Shown: positions 1 to 9,517, counted from the stretch's first letter. The stretch is DNA of 10,411 nucleotides from JAYQUR01 sp038133505 (GCA_038133505.1 JAYPTI010000120.1:1-10411), one strand, 5' to 3'. Notes: generated from the letters alone by a model not told the origin. Made by a program: numbers and translations.

Positions 1-305
1 CGATCGCGCGGCGCGCCTATCCGGTTTGGCACACCAGCTTCAACTGGCTGTTCGAGCATCACGGCACGCGGCCGCCGGTGCACCAGCGGCCGCCGGAGTT
101 CGACCAGATGGCCGACCAGGGCCGCGCCGTCGCGGGCAGCCCCGAAACCGTTTCGGAATTTCTTGCAGACCGACTGAAAACGGCCGATGCGACCTATATG
201 GTCGGGCAGCACGTCTTCGGCGACATGACGCCCGAGGAAACGGAAAGGTCCGTCGCGCTTTTCGGTTCGGAAGTGATCCCGGCGTTGCGCGGAATCAACG
301 CCTAG
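1..305 (+). CDS. LLM-class flavin-dependent oxidoreductase, C-terminal fragment
   Basis: The reading frame is open from base 3 to a TAG at 303-305 and gives the last 100 residues of a protein whose start lies outside the window. The segment VAGSPETVSEFLADRL, followed by a Y-V-G-Q-H-x-FGDM stretch and then a SVALFGSEVIPAL ending, matches the C-terminal pattern of bacterial luciferase-like monooxygenases. In that family this region forms the last helices of the TIM barrel and the phrase 'G(S/T)PExV' contacts the flavin side. Such enzymes use reduced FMN or F420 to oxidise small substrates; nothing here shows the substrate. A GTG at 78 is an internal valine codon, not a start, because family-like sequence continues upstream of it. 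The gene runs towards the wall hydrolase and ends 18 bp from its stop, tail to tail. I am fairly sure of the family and cannot assign a specific role. Confidence 0.75.
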   Translation, partial: IARRAYPVWHTSFNWLFEHHGTRPPVHQRPPEFDQMADQGRAVAGSPETVSEFLADRLKTADATYMVGQHVFGDMTPEETERSVALFGSEVIPALRGINA

Positions 306-318
306 GAAAACGGCCGGC

Positions 319-334
319 CCGGATCACGATCCGG
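319..334 (-). terminator. Possible terminator hairpin spanning the wall-hydrolase stop codon
   Basis: CCGGAT-CACG-ATCCGG is a perfect 6-bp stem with a 4-nt loop, and it contains the TGA stop (324-326) of the minus-strand gene. Read on the minus strand it is followed by a GC-rich stretch and then TTTT (307-310). The T run is not directly next to the stem, so it is a weak terminator candidate. It lies between two convergent genes and could serve either strand. Confidence 0.3.
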
Positions 335-887
335 CGTCGGCGACCTGCGTGCGCGTGCGACGCTTGTCGGACTCCTTCGGCTCCTTCTTCTTTTCGCGGT
401 GATCCGCGTAGAAGATGTGCTTGCCGATCTTGACGTTGAGCTTCATCGCGCGCGCCCACGAGGGATTGACGTAGGAGGCGTGATACCAGAGCGCTCCGTC
501 GGTCGGATCCTTGGTGACGCCGGCGCGGATCAGATACGCCAGAACCATGCTTTCCTGCCACGCCTCGCGGTTGCGCGCGCGGTCGCTGCGGCCGTCGCAC
601 CACCAGGAGAACTGGCAGCGATGGCGCCGCTTCTCGCCGCCCTGCTTGATGACCGAGCAGGCCAGCTGAGGGAACCGGCGATCCGCCATGCGGTTGAGCA
701 CGACATGGCCGACGGCGAGCTTCCCCGCCATCGGTTCGCCGCGCGCCTCGTGATAGATGTTCTGCGCGAGGCAGTGCACGTCCCGGGTCAGTCGCTCGTC
801 GGGACTGGGGTTGCTTCCCGCCTGCGCCGAAAAATAAATCCCGCCCAAAAACACGGAAACGGCAATAATACGAAGAATACCCATCAT
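324..887 (-). CDS. Secreted cell-wall hydrolase, SleB/CwlJ family
   Basis: The product has 187 residues. Residues 1-23 look like a Sec signal peptide: a short basic N-terminus (R6), a hydrophobic core, and an AQA cleavage motif before G24. Residues about 36-160 resemble the Hydrolase_2 domain of SleB/CwlJ-type peptidoglycan hydrolases. The hallmark block LAQNIYHEARGEP (40-52) carries the presumed catalytic Glu47, and there are further blocks around VGHVVLNRM, QFSWWCDG and LWYHASYVNPSW. Family members cleave peptidoglycan glycan strands; in non-sporulating alphaproteobacteria they probably act in periplasmic wall remodelling. The C-terminal tail from about residue 163 is very basic (KKKEPKE, KRRTR) and could bind wall or DNA polyanions. 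Two adjacent ATGs (887 and 884) are possible starts and no strong RBS separates them. A CtrA box lies 43-58 bp upstream. The gene is monocistronic as far as can be seen. Family assignment is firm; the physiological role is inferred. Confidence 0.88.
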   Translation of the reverse strand: MMGILRIIAVSVFLGGIYFSAQAGSNPSPDERLTRDVHCLAQNIYHEARGEPMAGKLAVGHVVLNRMADRRFPQLACSVIKQGGEKRRHRCQFSWWCDGRSDRARNREAWQESMVLAYLIRAGVTKDPTDGALWYHASYVNPSWARAMKLNVKIGKHIFYADHREKKKEPKESDKRRTRTQVADAGS

Positions 888-929
888 AACGCCTACAGCC
901 CGCTAACCAATTTCGAGGAATTTTGCCCC

Positions 930-945
930 TTAACGAGCTGTTAAC
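930..945. promoter_or_regulatory. CtrA-box match upstream of the wall hydrolase
   Basis: The + strand reads TTAA-CGAGCTG-TTAAC, an exact match to the CtrA consensus TTAA-N7-TTAAC known from Caulobacter and other alphaproteobacteria. The TTAA-N7-TTAA core is symmetric, so it reads equally on the minus strand. It ends 43 bp upstream of the hydrolase start at 887, a distance compatible with binding near a -35 region. No clear sigma-70 -10 box is visible after it on the minus strand. Direct action of CtrA is inferred from the motif alone. Confidence 0.6.
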
Positions 946-950
946 GTGGG

Positions 951-1040
951 GTTTTGGTTTATTTAATTTCAAGGAAAATGCATGATAATTTTATCATTTT
1001 TTTGTATTTAAAATTATTTATTAAAAATTTTTATCATTCT
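951..1040. other. AT-rich island in the 888-1190 intergenic region
   Basis: Counting bases 951-1040 gives 13 G/C in 90, so about 86% A+T, against a GC-rich background. The block holds a perfect 7-bp dyad with a 2-nt centre (ATGATAA-TT-TTATCAT, 982-997) followed by a T run, a 10-nt direct repeat TTTTATCATT at 989-998 and 1029-1038 (40 bp apart), and a 12-bp palindrome TAAAAATTTTTA (1022-1033). It lies upstream of the minus-strand hydrolase, beyond the CtrA box, and downstream of the kinase stop. It could be an UP-like element or a target for an AT-binding nucleoid protein such as MucR, which is H-NS-like in alphaproteobacteria. The rest of the gap (1041-1190) holds short GC-rich inverted repeats but no convincing kinase terminator or gene. 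Confidence 0.6.
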
Positions 1041-1190
1041 TTCACAGACACTTACTGCCGCCTCCTGAACAGAGGCCGCAATCGGGGGTTTGCGAAAGGC
1101 TGGAGGCGGGACGCGAAACGGCGCGATGGATCGCGGCGGGCGGGCGCCGGAAATCGTTAAGACGAGCGGGTCAAAGCGCGCCCGATAAGA

Positions 1191-4067
1191 TCAGAGATCG
1201 TCGAATTCCCGGAAGAGATCGGAGAGTTCCTCGGCGACGTCGGGCGAGACGACGGACGAGGCGTTGTGCGGCGCCGCGGCCTGCTGTCCCGACGACGCAG
1301 CGGCCGTCCGGACGGCGACGGCTGCGCCGCTGTCGCCGAAGAAATCCTCTTTCGTCACCCGACGGCGAAGGGCGGCATCGAGGAGCGCGGGATCGATCGG
1401 TTTGGAGACGTAGTCGTCCATCCCGGCATCGATGAATTTTTCCCGGTCGCCCTTCATGGCGTTCGCGGTCAGCGCGACGATCGGGATGGTTTTGGCCGGC
1501 CCCTCCAGCGAACGGATCTTTCGCGTCGCGCTTACCCCGTCCATCTCGGGCATCTGGACATCCATCAGAACCACATCGTTCGACTGCCCGACGACGGCAC
1601 TGACCGCCTCGATGCCGTTGCCCACGATATCGACCGTATGCCCGGCACGCTCGAGGATCGCGCGGATCACGAGCTGGTTCACTGCATTGTCCTCGGCGAC
1701 CAGTATCTTGAGCTTCGAAAGCTCGTCTGCGCCTTCGTCGCGAGCGTTGGTCCTCGACACCTTGGAGGGATCGCCGGGCGGACAGACAACCGAGAAACAG
1801 AAAGTCGATCCCTCGCCCGGCGTGCTGTCCACGCCGATCCTGCCGCCCAGCGCCTGTGTCAGTTCGCGGCTGATCGCAAGTCCCAGGCCGGTTCCGTCAT
1901 ACCGCCTCGTGATGGAGCTGTCGGCCTGCGTGAATTTCCGGAACAGAAGATTGAACTTTTCCGGCGCGATCCCCTCCCCGGTATCGCGGACCTCGAACAC
2001 GGTCTCGACGAGGCCGTGCTCCCGCTGCGCCTGCCGGACGGCGACACGTATTCCGCCGCTCTCGGTGAACTTGATCGCGTTCGAAAGGAAATTGAAAAGG
2101 ATCTGATGGATCCGCGTCGGGTCGGACCGCAGTGTTTCCGAGACGACCTCACCGATCTCGATTTCGAACGCAAGTTCCTTCGCCGCCGCTTTCGGCGCCC
2201 ACAGGTCGGAGACGGACGCAACCAGGCCCCGGAGATCGAAGTCGATGAGCTCGAGTTCGAGCTTGCCCGCCTCGATCTTCGACAGATCGAGAATATCGTT
2301 CAGCAGCGACAGAAGAAGATTGCCTGAATCTCGGATCGTTTCGACCTGCCGTCGCTGCTCGTCAGCGAGATCGCTGCCGATGAGGAGACTGGTCATGCCG
2401 AGAACGCCGTTCAGCGGCGTCCGGATCTCATGGCTCATGCTCGCGAGGAATTCCGATTTGGCGAAATTGGCGCGTTCGGCCTCGACCCTCGCCGCCTCCA
2501 ATTCCCGATTGTGCCGGAGCTGGTCGGAAATATCCCGGGAGACGATCAGCAACGCCTTTTCGCCGCGCCACTCGACGGCGATGGCCGTCCCTTCCCCGTT
2601 GAACTCGGTATTGTCCAGCCTGACGTACCGGAACTTGGAAAGCGCGACGAAATCGCCGATCTCGGCGAGGTTTCTGCGATTGGATAGGAGACGCTCGCGT
2701 TCCGACGGATGTATCAGGTCGATCGACTGCGGTTTGCCGTCGATCTCCACCTGCTCATCGTAAAACGGAAGCGGCTCTCCGGTTTCGATGATCCGGCGAT
2801 TGTCCGCAAGGACCGCCGGCACGATCTTTGCCGGAAGGTACGAATAGAGGCTCCGTCCTACGAGTTCCCCGGGTTCGGCACCCCAGCGCGCGGCTTCGAA
2901 ACGGTTTACCAGGGTCGTTAATCCCTCGGAATCGCTTATCGAAATGGATACCGGCAGCGCTTCCAGAATCTGCGACATCAGCTGCCGGCTGGATTCGAGC
3001 TCCGCCTCCGCCGCCTTCAGCGCCTTGATATCCACCCCGACGACGACCACGCTGCCGTCGGAAAGCCGATGCTCGCGCACCATGTGGCGGCTCCCGTCAT
3101 GGAACTCGACCTCGAACGCCACGCTGGAATCGCCGTGATGCGCCAATCGGGACTGTTTTGGGTTTCGGGTGCCGCTCGCGGGGCCATTCGCGACGATGCG
3201 AACCTGACCGTCATGCTGGCGGGCTTCGACGAAGGCCGAGTATGCCGTTCCGGGTTCTGCAAACGGTGCGATATCGTTGTTGACCTCCTTGAACACCGTG
3301 TTCGCCAGAATAAGGCGATCGTCGGCACCCCAGAGCGAGACCGCAGCGGGCATACCGTCCAGCGTTTCCTGCAGAAGCGCGCGCATCCGGTCCGCTTCTG
3401 CGCGAACGGCCATGACCGAGCTCACGTCGCGGGCGGTCCCGAGATAGCCCTGGAAATCGCCGTCGGCGTCGAATTTTGGAACGCCGCTGATCTCGATCCA
3501 GCGATCGCCGTCAGGCCCGCGTCGCAGGTATGTGAAGTTCGTGAACGGTTCCCGGCGGGCAATCAGGTCGAAATGCGCCTGCATGTCCGCATCCACCTCG
3601 TCCGCCGCCATCAGGTCCAGACGCGATTTTCCGTAATGCCATTCGGGATCGACGCCCAGCCTGTCCCGTACGCGGTCGGACAGCCAGACGAACCTGTTGT
3701 CGCGATCCGTTTCCCACATCCACTCGGTGGAAAGACGCGTGAACACGTCGTTCCGGAACGCCTCAATTTCTACATCCCGCACACCGGAATCGGCCGCCTC
3801 CGGCGGCCTCCGGTACAGGACGACGAAAATCGCGGCAAACGCAGAGGCCGCCGCAACTTCGACGAGGACCGCCGGGCCGGAAGGAGTCGCTATATCAGCC
3901 GGCGCGGCCGTCATGAACGGCCCAGCGGCCCGGACGGCAAGCAACACTGCGACACCGGCCAGCAGATACCCGTAGCGCGGGATCGAGCGGCGACGCGCGG
4001 CAATGACGGCCGCCATTGCTGCAAGGCAATAGAGGCCCGAACCGATAATCGATAGAACGTCAGCCAA
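1191..4067 (-). CDS. Membrane hybrid sensor histidine kinase (PAS-HisKA-HATPase-REC)
   Basis: The product has 958 residues. Hydrophobic stretches at about 5-24, 33-51 and 65-85 suggest an N-terminal membrane anchor. PAS-type segments follow at about 103-222 and 227-350, with a third composite one at about 358-518. A short coiled linker leads to HisKA with SHEIRTP (phosphoacceptor His546). The HATPase domain has the N box NFLSNAIKFT (659-668), G1 box DTGEGI (695-700), F box around FRKFTQAD (709-716), G2 box GTGLGL (725-730) and GEGSTF (751-756). The receiver (about 786-903) has acidic pocket E792/D793, phosphoacceptor Asp836, Thr867 and Lys889. All catalytic residues are present, so it should be active in a phosphorelay. 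No HPt domain follows; an Ala/Ser-rich linker and acidic tail end the protein, so a separate HPt protein is needed. The start is TTG at 4067, supported by an upstream AAGGAAG and an in-frame stop before any other start. The signal sensed is unknown. Confidence 0.9.
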   Translation of the reverse strand: MADVLSIIGSGLYCLAAMAAVIAARRRSIPRYGYLLAGVAVLLAVRAAGPFMTAAPADIATPSGPAVLVEVAAASAFAAIFVVLYRRPPEAADSGVRDVEIEAFRNDVFTRLSTEWMWETDRDNRFVWLSDRVRDRLGVDPEWHYGKSRLDLMAADEVDADMQAHFDLIARREPFTNFTYLRRGPDGDRWIEISGVPKFDADGDFQGYLGTARDVSSVMAVRAEADRMRALLQETLDGMPAAVSLWGADDRLILANTVFKEVNNDIAPFAEPGTAYSAFVEARQHDGQVRIVANGPASGTRNPKQSRLAHHGDSSVAFEVEFHDGSRHMVREHRLSDGSVVVVGVDIKALKAAEAELESSRQLMSQILEALPVSISISDSEGLTTLVNRFEAARWGAEPGELVGRSLYSYLPAKIVPAVLADNRRIIETGEPLPFYDEQVEIDGKPQSIDLIHPSERERLLSNRRNLAEIGDFVALSKFRYVRLDNTEFNGEGTAIAVEWRGEKALLIVSRDISDQLRHNRELEAARVEAERANFAKSEFLASMSHEIRTPLNGVLGMTSLLIGSDLADEQRRQVETIRDSGNLLLSLLNDILDLSKIEAGKLELELIDFDLRGLVASVSDLWAPKAAAKELAFEIEIGEVVSETLRSDPTRIHQILFNFLSNAIKFTESGGIRVAVRQAQREHGLVETVFEVRDTGEGIAPEKFNLLFRKFTQADSSITRRYDGTGLGLAISRELTQALGGRIGVDSTPGEGSTFCFSVVCPPGDPSKVSRTNARDEGADELSKLKILVAEDNAVNQLVIRAILERAGHTVDIVGNGIEAVSAVVGQSNDVVLMDVQMPEMDGVSATRKIRSLEGPAKTIPIVALTANAMKGDREKFIDAGMDDYVSKPIDPALLDAALRRRVTKEDFFGDSGAAVAVRTAAASSGQQAAAPHNASSVVSPDVAEELSDLFREFDDL

Positions 4068-4075
4068 ACCGGCAG

Positions 4076-4082
4076 CTTCCTT
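4076..4082 (-). promoter_or_regulatory. RBS supporting the TTG start of the kinase
   Basis: The minus strand reads AAGGAAG, 8 nt before the TTG at 4067-4065. Upstream in frame there is a TAG stop with no ATG or GTG between. The next ATG is at residue 18, inside the first hydrophobic stretch. TTG is therefore the best start. Confidence 0.55.
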
Positions 4083-4145
4083 GAGGTGTTGCGCCTGCCG
4101 GTTCTACGCGGATTACGTGTACGATTTGTTAAGCAATGGGCCGAA

Positions 4146-4161
4146 TTAACGCTTCGCTAAC
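4146..4161. promoter_or_regulatory. Near-consensus CtrA-like site upstream of the kinase
   Basis: The + strand reads TTAA-CGCTTCG-CTAAC, one mismatch from TTAA-N7-TTAAC. It lies 79-94 bp upstream of the kinase start, in the 103-bp gap after the ThDP enzyme gene. A further TTAA is at 4130-4133 but at the wrong spacing. It could mark a kinase promoter separate from the upstream gene; the motif is degenerate enough to be chance. Confidence 0.25.
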
Positions 4162-4170
4162 CATGATCGG

Positions 4171-5793
4171 TCAGTAGCGCGAAAATTCCTGGCATTCCGC
4201 GGTCATGCATTCGACCAGCGCCGGGCGGCCCGATTCCGTCACCGCAATCGCTTCCCGCAAAATGGGGACGATGTCGCCCGGCGCGTCGACCCTGAATCCC
4301 GCGACGCCCAACGCATCGGCCACCGGCTTGTAGTTGCCGCCGACCGTCATCGCCGCGTATTTCTCATCGGATTCGATGAGCACGTCGCGTTCCGCCGCCA
4401 TGATCCCGTTGTTGAGCACGACCGTCAGGATGGCGATCCCGTTGCGGGCGGCGGTCTCAAGATCCATGCCCACCATGCCGATCGCGGCATCGCCCAGAAC
4501 GTGCACGCAAAGCTTGTCCGGCCGCGCCAGCTTGGCGCCGAGGGCGAGGCCCAAACTGTGACCGAGCTGGGTCGACTTCCCCCAGCCCATGTAGGAATTC
4601 GGAACGACCGATTCCCAGAACGGATGGAGCTGTTCGCGCGGGCTGCCGGAATCGTGCGTGATGATCACGTTCTCGCGGTCGACCGTCTCCATCAAATCGT
4701 TGACCACGCGGTAGGGATCGATCGGCACTTCGTTCGACGCGAGATGCCGCTGCCAGTCGGCGCGCCATTCGGACCTGACCTTGCCGACCGACGCGGCGAC
4801 ATCGCCCTTGTTACGGATATCCGCGCCCGAGAGCGCGTCGAGAAGCTGATCGAGAGAGATCTTCGCATCGCCGATCATGGCGCACTCGACGCGGTGGTCC
4901 TTGTTGACGTCTTCGTGGTCGTTGGTCGAATGGATGATCCGCTTGCCGGCGGGCGGGTTGGGTCCGAAGTTCGTGATCGTCAGGCTGGAGCCGATCGCGA
5001 AAACGACGTCGGCGTCCCGCAAGAATTCGCTGAGCGCGCGCGGCGCGGAAACGACCGAGCTGCCGAGCGCCAGCGGATGGTTCTCCGGAAAGGCACTCTT
5101 GCCGGGGTTGGTGGTCAGCACCGGCGCCGACAGGCGTTCTGCGAGCGCGATCAGCGAATCCGTCGCCTCGGCGCGGAGAACGCCCTGCCCGGCGAAGATC
5201 ACCGGCCGCTCGGCCTCCGCGAGGATCGCCGCCGCCGCCCTGACGTCGGCGGGATCGGGCGCGCTGCGCCAGACGCGGGCCGGTTCGTAATCGATGTCGC
5301 CTTTGTACTCGGCGTTGAACACCTCGTTCGGGATCTCGAGCAGGACCGGACCGGGCTTCCCGGTCCGCATCAGATGGAACGCCCGGTAGAGATGATCCGG
5401 CAGGTCCTGCACGTCGCCGACGAACGCCGCCCACTTCGTGACGTGCGCATAGTTGTCGACGGCGCTGAAGACGGGACGGGTGAACTGGCGCTTCAGCGGG
5501 CCCGACGCCGGCAGCACCAGCAGCGGCACGTTCTCGGAATAGGCCTGGGCCACGCCCGGGAACGCGTTCTCGATGCCGGGACCGTGCTGGGCCGCAAACA
5601 CGCCGATGCGCTTTCCCATATTGATCCGGCTGTAGCCGTCGGCCATGCCGACGCCGACGCGTTCCTGCCGGCAGAGAATCGGACGGATGTCGATCTTGGC
5701 GCAGGCCTCGATCAGCGGATTGCGCGGATAGCAGGACAGGAACTCCGTTCCCTCCCGCTTCAGAATTTCGGCAACGACATCGGCGCCGTTCAT
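4171..5793 (-). CDS. Thiamine-diphosphate enzyme, acetolactate-synthase-large-subunit-like
   Basis: The product has 540 residues from ATG 5793, the usual size for single-chain 2-keto-acid decarboxylase/synthase enzymes. Three domains follow in order. The N-terminal pyrimidine-binding domain (about 1-170) has the ylide-activating Glu44 in CRQERVGVGMADGYSR. The central domain spans about 180-330 and includes TTNPGKSAFPENHP. The C-terminal diphosphate-binding domain (about 355-530) has the Mg/ThDP motif GDAA (434-437) through NN (461-462). Family enzymes decarboxylate a 2-oxo acid and transfer or release the aldehyde unit. True acetolactate synthases usually sit beside ilvN/ilvH; no small subunit is seen here, and the motif has Ala where many have Gly (GDG). 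A valine/isoleucine role is therefore doubtful and the substrate is unknown. The gene lies between the DUF1223 gene (78 bp upstream) and the kinase (103 bp downstream), all on the minus strand. An upstream start at 5853 is less likely because a strong RBS precedes 5793. Confidence 0.85.
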   Translation of the reverse strand: MNGADVVAEILKREGTEFLSCYPRNPLIEACAKIDIRPILCRQERVGVGMADGYSRINMGKRIGVFAAQHGPGIENAFPGVAQAYSENVPLLVLPASGPLKRQFTRPVFSAVDNYAHVTKWAAFVGDVQDLPDHLYRAFHLMRTGKPGPVLLEIPNEVFNAEYKGDIDYEPARVWRSAPDPADVRAAAAILAEAERPVIFAGQGVLRAEATDSLIALAERLSAPVLTTNPGKSAFPENHPLALGSSVVSAPRALSEFLRDADVVFAIGSSLTITNFGPNPPAGKRIIHSTNDHEDVNKDHRVECAMIGDAKISLDQLLDALSGADIRNKGDVAASVGKVRSEWRADWQRHLASNEVPIDPYRVVNDLMETVDRENVIITHDSGSPREQLHPFWESVVPNSYMGWGKSTQLGHSLGLALGAKLARPDKLCVHVLGDAAIGMVGMDLETAARNGIAILTVVLNNGIMAAERDVLIESDEKYAAMTVGGNYKPVADALGVAGFRVDAPGDIVPILREAIAVTESGRPALVECMTAECQEFSRY

Positions 5794-5800
5794 CGCGGAT

Positions 5801-5809
5801 CCCCCCTTT
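5801..5809 (-). promoter_or_regulatory. Strong RBS fixing the ThDP-enzyme start
   Basis: The minus strand reads AAAGGGGGG, 7 nt before ATG 5793-5791. This purine run favours the 540-residue product over an upstream in-frame start at 5853, which would add 20 residues of non-family sequence. Confidence 0.65.
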
Positions 5810-5871
5810 AAGGACGTTTGCGTCAGATTGTCAGGGGGCCGCGCGCAAGGCAATCGCCCGCGCCGCGAAAT

Positions 5872-6597
5872 TCAGTGAGACGGCAGCGCGAACGCCACGG
5901 CGGCGAGCACGGGACCGTTCCGCGCCGTCTGGACGATCACGACACAACCGTTACGCCCCGCCGCGCCCAGCGCCTTGAGGTCGACCGGGTGTTCTGCCTT
6001 TTCGCCGCTCCATCGCATCACCCGGCGAATGCTGCGGACGACGTTGGCGTTCGCGATGGTGCGCCCGCGGTTTTCGCCGTGCAGGACGTCCGTCCGGTGG
6101 CGGTCGTCGTAGAAGCCGACCCAGATGTCCGCCGCGACGCCGCGCGTCTCCGGCAGTCGAAGAACCGCCGTACCGTCCGGCCGGTGATCGACCGAGATCG
6201 GGATTTTGGGCGCCGCACCGGCCATGCTGATGAGATTGGCCACCTCGTGCCGGTTCGACCCGACCGTCTCGGCGCGCCCGTCGACGACGATCTGGGGCGT
6301 ATAGACATACGACTTGCCCATCGTCCGGCCGTAGGCGCGCTGACGCTCCGTCGCTTCGCGCGACGAGAACGGATCAGACCAGCCGATATAGTTCCAGTAG
6401 TCGACATGAAACGAGAGCGCGATGACGTCGTCCCGCTTCGCCAGCTCCGCGAGATATTCGTCCGCCGGCGGACAGGACGAGCACCCCTGCGAGGTGAAGA
6501 GCTCCACGACGACCTTGCCGCCGTCCGCCTGAACGGGCGGCGCCGCAAGCGATGCGGCCGCGAAGAGGAATGTCAGGACTGCGAAAACCCGGGCCAT
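5872..6597 (-). CDS. Exported DUF1223 protein with thioredoxin-like CxxC
   Basis: The product has 241 residues from ATG 6597. Residues 1-24 form a signal peptide: R3, a hydrophobic core, then PVQA before D25. The mature protein opens with VVVELFTSQGCSSCPPADEYLAEL, the signature of the DUF1223 family, with Cys39 and Cys42 as a CxxC and a thioredoxin-like cis-Pro context at VYTPQIVVDG (98-107). DHRPDGTAVLRLPE and IWVGFYDDRH follow as a second, beta-rich half. The fold suggests a periplasmic thiol/redox role, but the family's substrate is not established. A TTG at 6639 would extend the N-terminus by 14 residues ahead of the signal peptide and is less likely. No clear RBS is visible for either start. 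The gene lies 159 bp downstream of acnA in the same direction, with a strong terminator between them, so it probably has its own promoter. Confidence 0.85.
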   Translation of the reverse strand: MARVFAVLTFLFAAASLAAPPVQADGGKVVVELFTSQGCSSCPPADEYLAELAKRDDVIALSFHVDYWNYIGWSDPFSSREATERQRAYGRTMGKSYVYTPQIVVDGRAETVGSNRHEVANLISMAGAAPKIPISVDHRPDGTAVLRLPETRGVAADIWVGFYDDRHRTDVLHGENRGRTIANANVVRSIRRVMRWSGEKAEHPVDLKALGAAGRNGCVVIVQTARNGPVLAAVAFALPSH

Positions 6598-6613
6598 ACG
6601 CGAACATATAGGG

Positions 6614-6625
6614 CGGCGTACGCCG
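6614..6625. repeat. 12-bp palindrome in front of the DUF1223 gene
   Basis: CGGCGTACGCCG is a perfect palindrome 17-28 bp upstream of the DUF1223 ATG. Its place suggests an operator or a hairpin in the leader. It is GC-rich and short, so chance is possible. On the minus strand the bases between it and the start include TATATG, a weak -10-like box. Confidence 0.25.
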
Positions 6626-6661
6626 TTCGGCCTAATCAACCCGCTTCACGTGTCGGTGAAA

Positions 6662-6678
6662 CGGCCCGGACCGGGCCG
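6662..6678. repeat. GC dyad downstream of the acnA terminator
   Basis: CGGCCCGG-A-CCGGGCCG is an inverted repeat with 8-bp arms around a single base. On the minus strand it is followed by TTTC, so it may act as a weak second terminator after the main acnA one. Part of it belongs to a 16-bp-period direct repeat (CGGGCCGCAAA at 6672-6682 and 6688-6698). Confidence 0.3.
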
Positions 6679-6695
6679 CAAAGAAAGCGGGCCGC

Positions 6696-6735
6696 AAAAA
6701 AGAAAAGGCGCGGCCGGAATGACTCGGCCGCGCCT
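6696..6735 (-). terminator. Rho-independent terminator of acnA
   Basis: On the minus strand an 11-bp perfect stem (AGGCGCGGCCG pairing CGGCCGCGCCT, + strand 6706-6716 with 6725-6735) closes an 8-nt loop. It is followed directly by TTTTCTTTTTT. It starts 21 bp after the acnA stop. Stem strength, spacing and the T tract all fit an intrinsic terminator. Confidence 0.92.
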
Positions 6736-6756
6736 CAAGACGTCAGTGCCGTCGCG

Positions 6757-9456
<2,700 letters not shown>

Positions 9457-9462
9457 GTTTCG

Positions 9463-9469
9463 TCTCCTT
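9463..9469 (-). promoter_or_regulatory. RBS fixing the GTG start of acnA
   Basis: The minus strand reads AAGGAGA 6 nt before GTG 9456-9454. The product then begins MSATGKDTLKARRTLE, a typical AcnA N-terminus, so the non-ATG start is well supported. Confidence 0.8.
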
Positions 9470-9486
9470 TTGATTAATGCGGCGGG

Positions 9487-9515
9487 AAATTAGCGGGACC
9501 GCGTCACTTTTCCAA
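9487..9515 (-). promoter_or_regulatory. Likely acnA promoter
   Basis: On the minus strand TTGGAA (9515-9510) and TAATTT (9492-9487) are separated by exactly 17 bp, a good sigma-70-type pair. A start near 9480 would give a leader of about 24 nt that contains the RBS. The -35 box lies inside a short dyad, CACTT-TTCC-AAGTG (9505-9518), which could be a regulator site. Confidence 0.55.
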
Positions 9516-9517
9516 GT

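Noticed and set aside
26..433. 135-residue + strand frame at the left edge
   Set aside because: Out of frame with the monooxygenase C-terminus and Arg-rich, a typical GC-frame shadow. It also crosses the stop of the real gene and enters the hydrolase antisense.
982..1003. Dyad plus T run (ATGATAA-TT-TTATCAT then Ts) as a + strand terminator
   Set aside because: The stem is A/T only with a 2-nt loop too small to form a stable hairpin, and no + strand gene precedes it. It is better seen as a protein site or compositional feature.
1058..1109. Kinase terminator formed by CCGCCTCC (1058-1065) and GGAGGCGG (1102-1109)
   Set aside because: The arms are 36 nt apart and no T tract follows on the minus strand, so it does not look like an intrinsic terminator.
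954..1160. Possible 68-residue protein over the AT-rich block
   Set aside because: TTG start with no RBS; the first half reflects only the AT-rich composition and the second half is Arg-rich GC-driven sequence. No recognisable features.
6597..6639. N-terminal extension of the DUF1223 protein from TTG 6639
   Set aside because: It would place 14 polar residues before a well-formed signal peptide that starts naturally at ATG 6597.
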